A stretch of DNA of 64,000 bases from Holothuria scabra (taxonomy: Eukaryota; Echinodermata; Holothuroidea; Aspidochirotida; Holothuriidae): positions 26,739,318 to 26,803,317 of the forward strand of contig CM074188.1 in the NCBI GenBank assembly GCA_037179385.1, written 5' to 3'. The notes beneath the pieces are model-generated. The model had not been told where the DNA came from, made no database searches, and saw only the letters and a list, made by a program, of their open reading frames with translations. Both the position numbers and the translations under genes were made by a program. Positions 47,558 through 58,399 of the stretch are shown here, piece after piece; positions within the stretch are counted from its first letter, which is position 1, and each line of letters opens with the position of its first letter.

Positions 47558-48867
47558 GTAATTGTTACAATCTTCTTTCAGATTGCTGTGTCGTTCTTAA
47601 TTGTTTTTTATGATATAAAAGAAATTTTACCTTTGCTATTGTCACTTCTATCCCACAGCTGGAGGTCCAGTATTATCTCTACACTATTCATAGGGAACAA
47701 ATCCTCTGCTAAACCATGCAGCAAACCTCAGCTGCTTGACTCACCACCAAACCCCCCACCAAACCCCCATGCTTAATCAAGTTATCATCATGCTCAAGTG
47801 ACCTGGAGAGAATACACTCAGTTTGCCTGGTGAAGCAAAAATGCTTTATCACCATTTCTTCAAGTTGAAAACTAGCCTCTAAATAGCCAAATTCGTGCTG
47901 ATGCATGGCCATATGCAGGAGGGGACAAAATAGAAATCCCAAGAAACAACTTAAAACAAATCCAAGTTTTTCCAATGAAAAAGTCCTATAACTGTGGTGT
48001 TGAACTAAGAGTAGAAACCTAGTGTAAATCCCAAAGTTTCGAAAAGGAGTTTACTTCCCCACGACTTCGTAGAAGAAAAGACACAAATCTACCACCAACT
48101 TACAAAATAATTTCAGTCAAGGTGGGAAATATTAGAAAATTCGGACTGGCCCAGTACATGGAACAGTTATCAAAAAACTGTAATATTTACTGTGTGTACC
48201 ATACCACTTCCTGCACACAGTGATTGACTCAAGGTGACAAGTCTTGAACATCACTAGATTGTCCTTGGCACTAAGATTGAAATGTTTTGTCTATTTTCAA
48301 AAGATATTTAGTAAATCAAATAATGCATAGATAAATTTTGTACAATTTTAAATCAAAATCAATATCTTGTGAGTCAAATCAATCTCTAAAACCTTGTACG
48401 TTTTACAGAAATGACTTCTTTTCACCCCATCTCTGTATTATCCTCCTGGCAGATACATTTGTCATAGGGATGTCGTGAATCAACAATTTCAAAATAAAGA
48501 GAAAAACCTCCCACAATTTACTTACATCTTTAAAAGTACCTACCTACCTTAATGTTGCTTGTAATTTTATATTGATATTTAAACTGTTTCAAAATTTTTG
48601 CATAAAAATGACATAAAAAGAGTGAACTATTTTCCCCTTTAAAATTTTACATCCCTGTTTTTTGAAATGGAGCATGTACATATAGCTCTACTCCATTAGC
48701 TCCGTGTTAATGATGGGTAAGGCAGGGCAGGAAAAGCAGACTTAAAGAAAAATCTTCTGTGGGCTAAGGTTTTCTGGAGCTGAATTAAATGCAGTCTGCT
48801 TATTATCAAATATTGGCATGTAAAAAGCTGAAGTGTGATCAATTCATCATGTTATTATTTTATCTAG
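47558..48867. other. Intron 12, nothing recognised
   Basis: About 1.3 kb of AT-rich non-coding DNA between the two EGF exons, with no clear repeat. Confidence 0.65.
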
Positions 48868-48999
48868 ATATCGACGAATGCAGCCAGGAACCCAGTGGAT
48901 GTGGCATTAATGAAAGATGTGAGAATACTATAGGCAGCTTCCTATGTCGTTGCAAAGATGGCTTCATCCCGGGTACTAGTTGTAATGGAAGATGTGTTA
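48868..48999 (+). CDS. Exon 13: calcium-binding EGF-like domain
   Basis: A 132-bp symmetric exon (phase 1 to 1) has acceptor TTATTTTATCTAG and donor GTAAGT. It encodes DIDECSQEPSGCGINERC, then NTIGSFLCRCKDGFIPGTSC. DIDEC is the canonical cbEGF start and NTIGSFLCRC the hydroxylation/calcium consensus region. A short tail (NGRCV) leads into the NIDO exons. Confidence 0.95.
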
Positions 49000-51900
49000 G
49001 TAAGTGCTCATATTTCTTGTCATGGTGGGTACAACCCCATTATAGCAGAGTAAGGAAGCACTGCCCAGAATTTCCTGTGAATTCTTGGTCCGCTTCTCTT
49101 GGCTCATTTGTACCACTGTTCACTCATATTAATTCCTTTGTTGGCTTGGTTGCTTGATTGGCTGCTCAAAGTTTCTTACTCAATATGAAATGAAAGAAAA
49201 GATCAAGACTTATGGATACTGTGTCCTGCACTGAGAAAGTGAGGCAAATAGTTGCATACTAAGCCATGCGTTAAGTGGTCCTCAAGTCAAAAAATTCAAA
49301 AACATACATTATACAGCATAAAAATTGAATTCTAACAGTCCAACGTCCATCTTCATAGGATGTTCTTTAGCTGAGATATAAAATGTTGAAGTTTATTTAC
49401 ATAAAACAAATTACCGGCAGTCCATGACGCAACCATTGTGACTTTCTGGTTGTAGAACTCGCAGGACTTGCTTTTGTTTTACTCCTAAAATCAAAAGTGT
49501 TTTTATGACCTTGAACACTTCCTGTTTGCTTGCATAGCATATTGCACAGAGAGGGTTTAATTACATCTCCCCATACAAGTAAGAGAGCTATCACACCTTG
49601 GTACAAGTGTCATTGAGTTGCCAGTAACTTTCAGAAAAACAAAGAAACAAAGAGTGAATGAACTTCAGCATTTTACATCTAGGCTCAAAAATGCCCTATG
49701 AAGATGGGATTTGGACTGCTAGCTCATTTTGCATGCTGTGTAATATACATTTTTTAATTTTTTGACTTGAGGTTCTCTTAAAGTTTAACTATCAAAAGGA
49801 TTGAGTTTTGTGGCCGACAGGAAGGAGTTGACTTTCAAACTCTATCCGAGATGTTTGCTTTATGTAATCATGCAATTAGTGCATTATTATTTTGCTGTGA
49901 AATGATCATAGCCATGCTTGCATGCTGAAATGGAGTAATTTATTACTAATGTGTAAAATGTTAGTTTGGTAGCCATTGAAATGCTTTGTTTGGTGACCTC
50001 TGCAAGTGGTATACTGCCAACTTTCACGGTTGAAGGCTGTGAGTCTCACAATTTCAGGCACCATCCCACAGTCAAACATTAAGATCTCACTGTAAATTAA
50101 TGTCAATGTGTTATGGTATAAAGAAGATGCCCCTGTACAAATTTGTTGCTGGACTGCACGAGTGCAAATGCAGAAGGGCACGCTGGAAGCAGATGGATCG
50201 CGTGCTGCATGCAATGGCTGACCGGGAGGAGGCGAACTGTTTGACTCAAATGCACACACTTTCAGAACGTGCACAGAATGTGCACTGCTCAGGGTTCTGC
50301 CCAGGACAGTTTGAGTGTCGGCAGGAGACTATCTTAGTGGAGCGCCACCATCGGTTGGCAAAATTTTGGAATTTAAAAGCCCTAAGATGGCTGGGGACAG
50401 GACTTTTTGAGTGTTTAAGCTGTTTCTAAAAAGCTTAGAATTTAGGGATCCCATGTCTGAAATTTTACAACTGACTGCAAAAATATCTTTGAAAATTTTC
50501 AATTCATGTCAGATAGGGTAATTGGTGAAAATTTTAAGATGGATAGTTGCACTTAGGGAAAATTTTTGCCCATTGGGGGCTAGGTGCAAAATGTATGTGC
50601 CATATTTGGTGCCAAATCTATACTGAATATATATTTTTAATGGTTCCTACTTTTTAGGGATAATTCTTATTATTTGCTTTGCAATTAATTTTTAGTTCAC
50701 AACACTGCAAATTAAGCCCGCGCTTCCCAGCGCCCCCCGGCCCCCAAAAATATTAAGGCCTCTTCGACCCCCCCCCCCCCAAAAATTCTTTCCAGCTGGA
50801 AGGTTTAATTTACCTTGTTTAAGAGTTTGATTTATAGTGCAAAAGGTTTGAATTACCCCATAACAACTGCAGAGTTATGGTAATATTTTCAATCTCACCA
50901 TAAAACACTAACATATATGGGAGAATTTTGGACAGCTTCTCGTAACACTAATATATATGGGAGAGATTTCACCTGAGCAGATACCACAAAGCCAGTAAAA
51001 TATGCTGCTACATGCTTTAAACTTAGTTCTAGAACAAATAAAATATTTGTAGGTACTTAAGAATAAAAATACGAAAGAAAACATTCACCACTGCTCAGCT
51101 TTCCCAGTATGGATCGAGATAGCAGTCTGCAGGTAAGTGTAAACATATGGGTAGGATAGGTTCACAATGTAAATATGTGCTATACATTAGGCAATGGCCA
51201 AGTTGCCAAGACATGCTGAGGAAAATAACATTGTCGAGAAAAACTTGACACCTAAAACTCACAAATGTATTGCAGATTGTTGTATGAGGGTCTTTTGCAC
51301 ATGCCTCGTGAATATTTTCGGTGTTCTTGACCGCATGGATTTTTGTCGACCCTTATCAGTACGAGTTCGGTCCTGCTTTATGGAGAGAATGTACTGCTAA
51401 CTAGCACAAACGTATGCAGAAAGCAGTAGCTCCCTTGGTCGATCAAAGCATACATTTTCGGCTTAAATTTCTAAATTTAGGAAGCAAGACACTTCGTGTT
51501 TTCAATTGTTCCGAATGTCAAGAATGGTCACTGTAGAATTTATGGTCAATTTATTTATTTTTTCAACCATTTTTCCAACCATTTCAATTCATACAGTGAA
51601 CGTTTTTACGAAGCCCTTTAGCTGTTCATACTGAAGTTGTGATGAATGTGTCGTGAGTTGTGATTGGCTGAACGTAATGGCCATTGGTGTATGGAACCAA
51701 TTACAAAGTCTTTAACAGAAATATTCTGTCACAGTTCACCTTGTCTTCTTGGCAGGCATAGGATGTGTGCCTTTCCTTTGTTATTACGTAGTGCAAAATA
51801 TAGGTGCAGTTGCAGTACCATCGCAAAAATACATCTGCCAAGCGGGCTATTATATTACAGTGTGCATCTGCTCAAATCAAGTCTGTGTACGGGCTGCTTT

Positions 51901-52590
51901 ATAACAGATGAAACTGAAGTGCGGGGACCGAAATTTGCAAACGGAAAACAGTTATTGCCATAGAATACAAGTGATTGTATTTTTCACGAATTGTGTTGGA
52001 TATTGTGAACAGTTATGAAATGGATTCCCCCATGTCTCCAATAAAGACCAAGAAATAATTTCCTTAGGGCTGATCCCGCGACCAAGGGTCAATTTTATTT
52101 GGGCTCTTAACAGGAATGCATGCCGGTCGGAAAACTCGTTTTGGCAGATTGTGCCGGTCGGCAATTCTGTGTGCCAGCGGGCCCGACTGGCGCCGACCGG
52201 CAGCGGCAGATCACTGACTGCTGGGGGCAAACTGATTGCGAACATTTTGAAACATTGTTTGCAAGGAGGGTGCGATGAAGGCTTCCTTCTGCATGAGACC
52301 CGCTGGCTGCCGCTAGAAATTCTCCTTGAACGTAATGTCACGTGCAGAAGTCTTCCTTGCACGTCAAGCCGGCATGCTGGAAGCAATTCCCTGAACAGCT
52401 CTACCATTAAGTTGTATCATATGCATCACATATGCAATTTGAAAAGGAATGTTCACCTCTGAACTGCTTGCTTCAATTAAGTTTGCAGCCTGGAACTACT
52501 GCTGTTCTCGGGCAGGGTGCATGATAGCATGCAGATACTTGTGGTAAAAACAGTAAATACTGTGCAAGGGCTGCATTAGGCATAAGGTTG
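49000..52590. other. Intron 13 first part, no gene seen
   Basis: About 3.6 kb. It contains C-rich low complexity (50725-50785). A locally GC-richer stretch at 52070-52400 has open frames on both strands (103 and 151 codons) that show no recognisable motif and overlap each other, so they are not called as genes. Confidence 0.55.
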
Positions 52591-52596
52591 CCTCTA

Positions 52597-52925
52597 TACA
52601 ATTTATACCCGACATCTCACTTTTTGTTGAAAAAGTGATGTTGCAGCAAGGTCAACCCGACTTCCTATTTTCAGCTTTCTGTCAATAGTAGCTGCCATGT
52701 CCAGCACTACGTAAACAAAGAGTCCCACTGAAAACCTCATTCGTAAAGGCAGAGACTGTTTATTCAGTGCAAGCCAAGTTTGCAACTAGAGCTGCATCAG
52801 CAGACCAGGACAATAGGCTTATCTCTTTGGACACATAAAGGTTGGTTGTGTTGGCACTGAAGCGTGATGAATCGTGTAAACAAACAGTGACCAGACTGCA
52901 TAGAGGTAGCTTATGCCTAAATGTG
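52597..52925. mobile_element. Unclassified dispersed repeat, uninterrupted partner of 11880-12370
   Basis: It contains CCGACATCTCACTTTTTG, GTCCAGCACTACGTAAACAA, CAGAGACTGTTTATTCAGTG and GCACTGAAGCGTGATGAAT in the same order as the first copy. It lacks the SINE present there, which supports insertion of that SINE after the copies were made. Confidence 0.75.
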
Positions 52926-53239
52926 CCAGATTAAAGTAAGAATTTGAAAAGGATTGGTCAAGTAGCTCTCATGCAAACTGAAGCCTGTTCCTGAAGAAAA
53001 ACCAGGTTCCATTTGATATGGCAATTAGGAAGGTCCATTAAATTTCCACACTTAAACAACTTGATGTGCACTTCAGAAGTAGGCTATCTTAATTCAGATT
53101 AGCAAAGTGTAGGTTGAGTAGAATCCAGGCTGATTTGGAATTAGGGCCATAAAGTTCAAGCTAATTAGTTCATAATAATAATTCAGCATATGGCACATAC
53201 TGTATATTAGAGGTTATGACTCTTGACTCTCAATGAGTG

Positions 53240-53470
53240 CATCCATCAACTGGGCTCAGGCAGGTACAGTATACATGGTCCCTGTTTTTGTTGGTGGAGG
53301 TCAAAGATATCTGGGTTCAATGTAGGTGATCAAACCCTCCATACCTTTCTGACACTATATCTCAAGGAAGCAAACTTGTATAGATCTTTTCGTGTTTGGA
53401 TGTGTTATTGTGGGAAGCTAGTCCCTGTTTTTGGTTCATCAAAGGTCATCTGGGATGACACCAAATTATT
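53240..53470 (+). repeat. AGGTCA array fragment (copy 10, intron 13)
   Basis: Short degenerate remnants: GTTGGTGGAGGTCAAAGATA, CTATATCTCAAGGAAGCAAA and ATCAAAGGTCATCTGGGATG. One to two monomers, without head or tail, just upstream of exon 14. Confidence 0.65.
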
Positions 53471-53612
53471 TTTACAGTAATGTTTATGTACTATTTGAGA
53501 AGAATGTGGGGCACCATGGCATTTATATTTGAAATGGACCATATCATCAAATTTTCAATGAATTTTTGCATTTTGGTTGTTGAAATTCCATTGCTTCTTT
53601 CTTTTCATGTAG

Positions 53613-53806
53613 AGGAGATGTATCTGCCTTATGGGCAGAGTGTTGGGGATGAAACCATTGATTTTTCTGGAACAAAATCTGAAACGAGATACTTACCACG
53701 TGGTGACCGCAGTGGTAACTTTATTGTCCATAACAATGTACGAAGTGAAACAATCACTGTGCGTACAGGGTTTCCTCTTGGCGACAACTTTTACTACAAC
53801 TTGTAT
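53613..53806 (+). CDS. Exon 14: NIDO domain, N-terminal part
   Basis: A 194-bp exon (phase 1 to 0) has acceptor TTCTTTTCATGTAG and donor GTAAGT. It encodes MYLPYGQSVGDETIDFSG and ends GFPLGDNFYYNLY. The (L/F)YPYG...GD opening is characteristic of NIDO domains in nidogen, alpha-tectorin, SNED1 and MUC4. The acceptor is fixed by phase: the AG two bases downstream would break the frame. Confidence 0.88.
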
Positions 53807-54860
53807 GTAAGTAATTACTACAGTCCTAGTCTAGCTGCTTGTCACTTTGACTTAGTATTTTCAGTAAATTAATAATGAATTGCTAAACATAAGAAAGACA
53901 TACTACTAATTGATTTGTAGTTTGGAGATGGAGGACACCCACACGGAAGTTACTCCTCTACTCACTTCCACATTCCACTTTGTTATATTGCATTAAAGAG
54001 GAAAGGAAGTTATTTTTTGTATTTTAGACCCTATTTAAAATCTGGTTGGCTTGTTTGGTGATATGTTTGTCATAACATTAATTCTTCTGAATGAAGGCAC
54101 TGCACAGTTTCCAATATGAATTTGTTTACTTAATTAATTATAGCCCAGGCTAAATCTTTTACTAGACTCCATAGATGACTAATGAAATGAAAACCACCAG
54201 ACTGTCTACACTATTGACACAATAGAACTTTTGAGATGGTCAGGTTACTCTTGTCAACACAGGATCAAAGGAGGATCAAGCATGCCTGAAATGCAATTAT
54301 CAACATACTAGTGAGCCAAATGATCTAGTTTTACAGCACACTGAGCAGGACCTGCACAAATTAGGCATTTTGTGTGTGGAAAGACCATGCAGTCATCTAT
54401 TGTGAGAATTCAGTGACATGGTATTAAATTGATGAGGAGTGAATCTGGCCATTTGTGAAGGTCTCTCCTATTTCCCATTTCCCAAATCTGGGTTGCATGT
54501 CATTAGTATCAATCTTTTAATCAGGCCATGCATTCTTGCACTTTTAAAACCATTTAATATGAAATGAACCATTTCTTTGTGATATGTGAAAGAACTGAAA
54601 TATCCAGTTGACAATGTTTATGTTTTTCTTTTCATGGACATGGTAAACCTCTTTACAGCAAGCATATGTAATATTCATCATACTAAGTAGTACCGTACTC
54701 CATAGCATTGCTCTGCTTTGTTGACAGTTTTTTGTTTTCGATGACAATGAATTTGGAGTCCTCTAAAGGTAAATCAATAGATTAGTCCTGTTAAATTTGA
54801 ACAATAGAGAGTCTATTATTAAGGTTAGGGTTAAGGAAGCAAGAACAAAAGAAAGAACAA
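53807..54860. other. Intron 14 first part, nothing recognised
   Basis: About 1 kb of AT-rich non-coding DNA. Confidence 0.6.
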
Positions 54861-54869
54861 TGAAGTCCT

Positions 54870-56090
54870 CAGAGTGTGTGTGTTTGTGACACTTTGCTCT
54901 TTAACACAATATCTCAAGGAAGGAAAGTCAGAGTGTTCTCAGAATTGGTACATAGTGAGAGGAAGAACCCTACTGTTTTTGGTGCGGGTCAAAGTTCATT
55001 TGGGGTTTTTGGAGGGTCAGACATGATATCTTGAGACAGGAAACATGGATGAATGGTCATACTTGGTATGTAGATGTGTTATTGTGAAAGGAAGAACCCT
55101 ATCGTTTTTGGTAGGGCCAAAGGTCATCTGGGGTCCCCAGAGGTCAAACCACAAAAAAATATCTTCACACTATATCTTAAGATAGGAAATTTGGATGAAT
55201 GTCATACTTAGTTTTTAGATGCACCCTATATTTTTTGGTTAGTTAGTTATTAGTTAGAGTTTTACGGCCCAGTCTCCAACCTGGTGGTTCAAGTCGAGCC
55301 GGCATGGCTTTTTTCCAGTTGCGACTCACTGGCTTGTTTTCTCTACTCCATTGCTCATTCAGAGGATCACACACAACGGCAGTAGGTTCCAATTTTAGAG
55401 TCTTTGGTATGACTGGGAATAGAACCCAGGTCTTCCATGTGAGAGGCAGATTCTCTTACCGTAAGACCAAACATGTGGTTCTTTTTTTTTTTTTTGGTGG
55501 TGGGGGTCAAAGGTCATCTGGGGTCACGGGGGGTCAAAACCTGAAAAACCTTGTTAGCACAATAACTTGAAGTAGGAAACTTGGATTAATGTCATACTTT
55601 GTATGTAGATGCATTATAGTCAAGGAAGGGAAGAACCCGGTAATTTTTGGTGGGGGTCAAAGGTCATGAGGTCACCAGGGGTCAAAATCCTAAGACCATG
55701 TTATGACGATATCTTGAGGTACAAACTTAGATGAATGTCATACTTAGTATGTAGGTGCATTGTTGTCAAGGGAAGAACCCTCTCAATTTGGAGGGTGGGT
55801 CAAAGGTCATGGAGGGTTGCCATGGTTCAAACCCTGAAAACCACTATTTACCTGATATCTTGAGACAGGAAATGCAGATTAATGTCATACTTAGTATGTT
55901 GGTGCAGTATTGTCAAGAAAAAACCTAATTATTTTTAGTGGGGTCAAAGGTCACATGGGGTCACCAGGGTTCTGACTCAGAAAATCTTGCTAACATGATA
56001 TCTTGTGATAGAAAGTGACAGAGAGAAATGAGATACCATGGCATTATTAGAAACCTCAATGCATTTTTGCTTTCTAGATCCTTTCAAAAC
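54870..56090 (+). repeat. AGGTCA tandem-array element (copy 11, intron 14)
   Basis: The GT-rich start TGTGTGTTTGTGACACTTTG is followed by monomers with CTTGGTATGTAGATG, GGTGGGGGTCAAAGGTCAT and GGTCACCAGGGGTCAAA. Here most units read GGGTCAAAGGTCA. A SINE interrupts one monomer at 55240-55478. The end CATTTTTGCTTTCTAG near 56060-56078 resembles the end of copy 7 (CATTTTTGCATTCTGG). Confidence 0.8.
55240..55478 (-). mobile_element. tRNA-derived SINE inserted in array copy 11
   Basis: The left end TTAGTTAGTTATTAGTTAG complements the TAAC-type tail. The body GAGTTTTACGGCCCAGTC, TTCAAGTCGAGCC, GGCAGTAGGTTCC and GTCTTTGGTATGACTGGG matches 15561-15800. The right end read on the - strand gives a tRNA-like head with A-box TTACGGTAAGAGAA and B-box GGTTCTATTCC. 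It splits the monomer phrase TTTTTTGGT/TTTTGGTGG. Confidence 0.82.
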
Positions 56091-56094
56091 TGCT

Positions 56095-56850
56095 TGTAAT
56101 ATAAGTTAACCAAATAGTGCTGATATTTATTTTGCTGTTGTGCAGAAATACTTAATTGAAATGAAGTACAATATATATACCAGCTGAGGTTTGTGCTACT
56201 TCTTGTAGTTGGAAAGGTAGCTTCACCGAAGTTTTTTCCACAAAACCAGCCAGTGCTTCCACAGTCTAAAAATAGATTTCCCAAATGACACCCTTACTTT
56301 ACCCAAACTCCAGAAGCGGTTTCTCCAAATTGGCATCAAAGCAACCCCTAAACCCTCCCGCATCCCATGATGAAATGCTCAGATTTAGCCCACGTTATCT
56401 TTTTCTTTCATTTTTATTAATTTTATGAAAGCAAATTTGAATTGTCATTACTCTCATGGTATCCTTATTCTGCTTTTGTCGCATTTGAAGGTACAACGTT
56501 AGTGCTTGGGCCTAGTAGTAGGGCGGTCTTGCACTTTTAAACGCAAGTAACAGGTATTTCCCTTCCCCAAATGATTATGACAAAACATATAGGCCTTGGT
56601 CAGATTTATCTAGAAAACTCACTTCCATTTTAAATTTCCTCAAATTGTCTGGAATTTTCTGAATTCCTGAAATCATTCCAATTTCCCAAAATTTACCATT
56701 TTGGGGAAAATTTCCTTGAAAGTGAAAGCACTGAATCCAGTGAATGACAATTTTTGCTACATGTCTGATTTTCCTTTTGTGGCAAAATGATGGAATGGTT
56801 TTTGTCGATTTAAGTCTTTTGGAACCAGACTTTTTGTTGACTATTTTCAC
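56095..56850. other. Intron 14 last part, nothing recognised
   Basis: About 750 bases of AT-rich non-coding DNA up to the exon 15 acceptor. Confidence 0.6.
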
Positions 56851-56852
56851 AG

Positions 56853-57008
56853 ATTGTTGAAAATGGCCTGATAATACTTACCAAAGGAGACTTCTCTGAG
56901 GAATATTATTCACACCCGAACTCTGAAACATTCAAAAGTATCACAGCTGTCTCACCATTTTGGGCAGACGCTGAACTAGCATTTATGGAGTCAACTGTGT
57001 ATTACCAG
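56853..57008 (+). CDS. Exon 15: NIDO domain, continued
   Basis: A 156-bp exon (52 codons, phase 0 to 0) has acceptor TTGACTATTTTCACAG and donor GTGAGA. It encodes IVENGLIILTKGDFSEEYY and then SPFWADAELAFMESTVYYQ. The V.NG.I.. strand and the (A/S)PFWAD motif are the core of the NIDO domain. The domain is incomplete here, and I found no convincing next exon before base 64000. Confidence 0.9.
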
Positions 57009-57690
57009 GTGAGACTAGATCAAGTTTGTTGATAGTTCATACATGCCTAGGTTTTACCCATTAGAGTTAGGTAGCTTCTCAAATCCTGCTGTTTTCCTGC
57101 CAGGGCTGGTTTTCCACTTGGTGAGTTTTCTAAACAGGTCACTTCCTCTCACATTTAATCATTCACTTGAACTGCCTTTCTGTTTGCCTTTAATGTAATC
57201 ACAAGCAGTTGTCTCAGGTTATTATAGTTGTCATAAATAAACCCTTACAGTTGCATGAGCATACTGTACATAGTACATATTTGCAGAAGGGATAAAGTTC
57301 TGGACTAGGGTGTTTGCAAAGGAACAACATGGATGAAGTAATAGGGATATCTATAGACAGGAAGAAGTAATATATGCTACCAATTTGGAATGGCTGAAAG
57401 CTAGTCATGCACAGGATATCGGAGGAGCTTCCCACATGGACTATGTCATCCACCTTGCACAGCAATCCTGACATGCATGCATAGGCTTGCCCTATGACAA
57501 GGTGGTTGCTAACACCCAGCTGTGATGTCACTAAGAAATATCTATTGAGAGGTTACAGGCATGGAGTTTGCAACTGAAGACTAGGTCAAGATATTTGACA
57601 TGCAAAGTAATCAAGTACACTATCTTACTTTCCTATTTAGTATTATCATGCTGCATCCTTTGAAAACTCAAATTTTATTTGAGTGTGTGT
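57009..57690. other. Intron after exon 15, nothing recognised
   Basis: Non-coding DNA following the exon 15 donor. A 105-codon antisense frame (57214-57531) has no motif and no supporting context. Confidence 0.6.
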
Positions 57691-58160
57691 TTTTTGGTTT
57701 CTTGTGTAACAAAGGAACCTATGCAATCACCTTGGTGTATGCGTGTGTGTGTGACAGATTGGAATGTGAGGTATGTGGTGTGATAACTCAGTAACGTAGT
57801 AATTAATTTTTCTCAGACTTGGTGTATGTTGTTGAGTAGATGTTCCCTATTGTTTTTAGTGGAGGTCAAAGGGCACTAAGAATCACCAGAGGCCAAAAAT
57901 TTGAATTTCTGTTAGTAGCTGTAACTTGGTGTCTGTTGCTCAAACTGTAACATAATTTTAGAATAAGGTAGATTGGTATGAGGTGGAAATACTGTAACAA
58001 AAACCACAATAGTATGAAAGGGTCTAAAGGTCAGAAGGTAATGTTCTTTTGATATTTTGCCTCTGAAAGATTTTAGGGGGTGGTGTTATGGAAATTTGTG
58101 TTAATCTATGTGAAGTGCATGTTATGACCTACTTTGACCTCACTTGACCTCTTTTGAATT
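57690..58160 (+). repeat. Eroded AGGTCA-type element fragment
   Basis: A GT-rich start (GTGTATGCGTGTGTGTGTGA) is followed by GTAACTCA-type and GTTGAGTAGATGTTCCC phrases and GGAGGTCAAAGGGCACTAAG. Near 58130 the motif appears inverted (TTTGACCTCACTTGACCTC). A related fragment lies at 61030-61620. Confidence 0.6.
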
Positions 58161-58339
58161 TTTGACCAGCTTTCTCAAGAAAGTAAACTTTATAGAAATT
58201 TGTGACATAACTCCCCCCCTTTCTTTCTTTTCAATAGAAATTGATCCTCCTGTTTTCCTTTTTTCCTTTTACTTTTCCCCTTTCTCAGGTAGTTTTACCC
58301 CAACATTGTAACTTTGTTTAACTAATTGGTGACATTATA

Positions 58340-58392
58340 TAACAGATTTGTGTTGGTGTGCTGTTAAACCCCATCTAACTAACTAACAAATT
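58340..58392 (+). mobile_element. SINE 3' tail fragment
   Basis: TGCTGTTAAACCCCATCTAACTAACTAAC matches the 3' end of the SINE family (GGGCCGTAAAxCTC then TAAC repeats). Only the tail is recognisable; the body is missing or too diverged. Confidence 0.55.
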
Positions 58393-58399
58393 GACCTTT

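Larger units (their letters stand above)
2..57008 (+). other. Gene model: mucin-like VWD/C8/TIL/LDLa/CCP/EGF/NIDO protein, incomplete at both ends
   Basis: Joining the 15 exons gives one continuous frame of 2682 codons. Module order is mucin repeats, VWD, C8, TIL, TILa/EGF-like, LDLa x2, CCP x2, cbEGF x2, NIDO. Intron phases run 0,0,0,1,1,0,1,1,1,1,1,1,1,0,0. Exons 5 and 8-13 are symmetric 1-1, the form expected of shuffled extracellular modules. The signal peptide and any transmembrane segment lie outside the window. By family knowledge NIDO is often followed by AMOP, VWD or EGF modules. I infer an extracellular or membrane-anchored mucin; no function beyond adhesion, barrier or matrix can be read from the sequence. 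Confidence 0.85.

Noticed and set aside
50100..50429. 109-codon + strand frame with several cysteines
   Set aside because: Cysteine spacing matches no module. No acceptor precedes it in the phase required between exons 13 and 14, and an overlapping antisense frame exists.
51952..52462. Overlapping 151-codon (-) and 103-codon (+) frames in a GC-richer patch
   Set aside because: They lie on opposite strands over the same bases, show no motif, splice context or biased composition, and cannot both be real. Left as unannotated intron.
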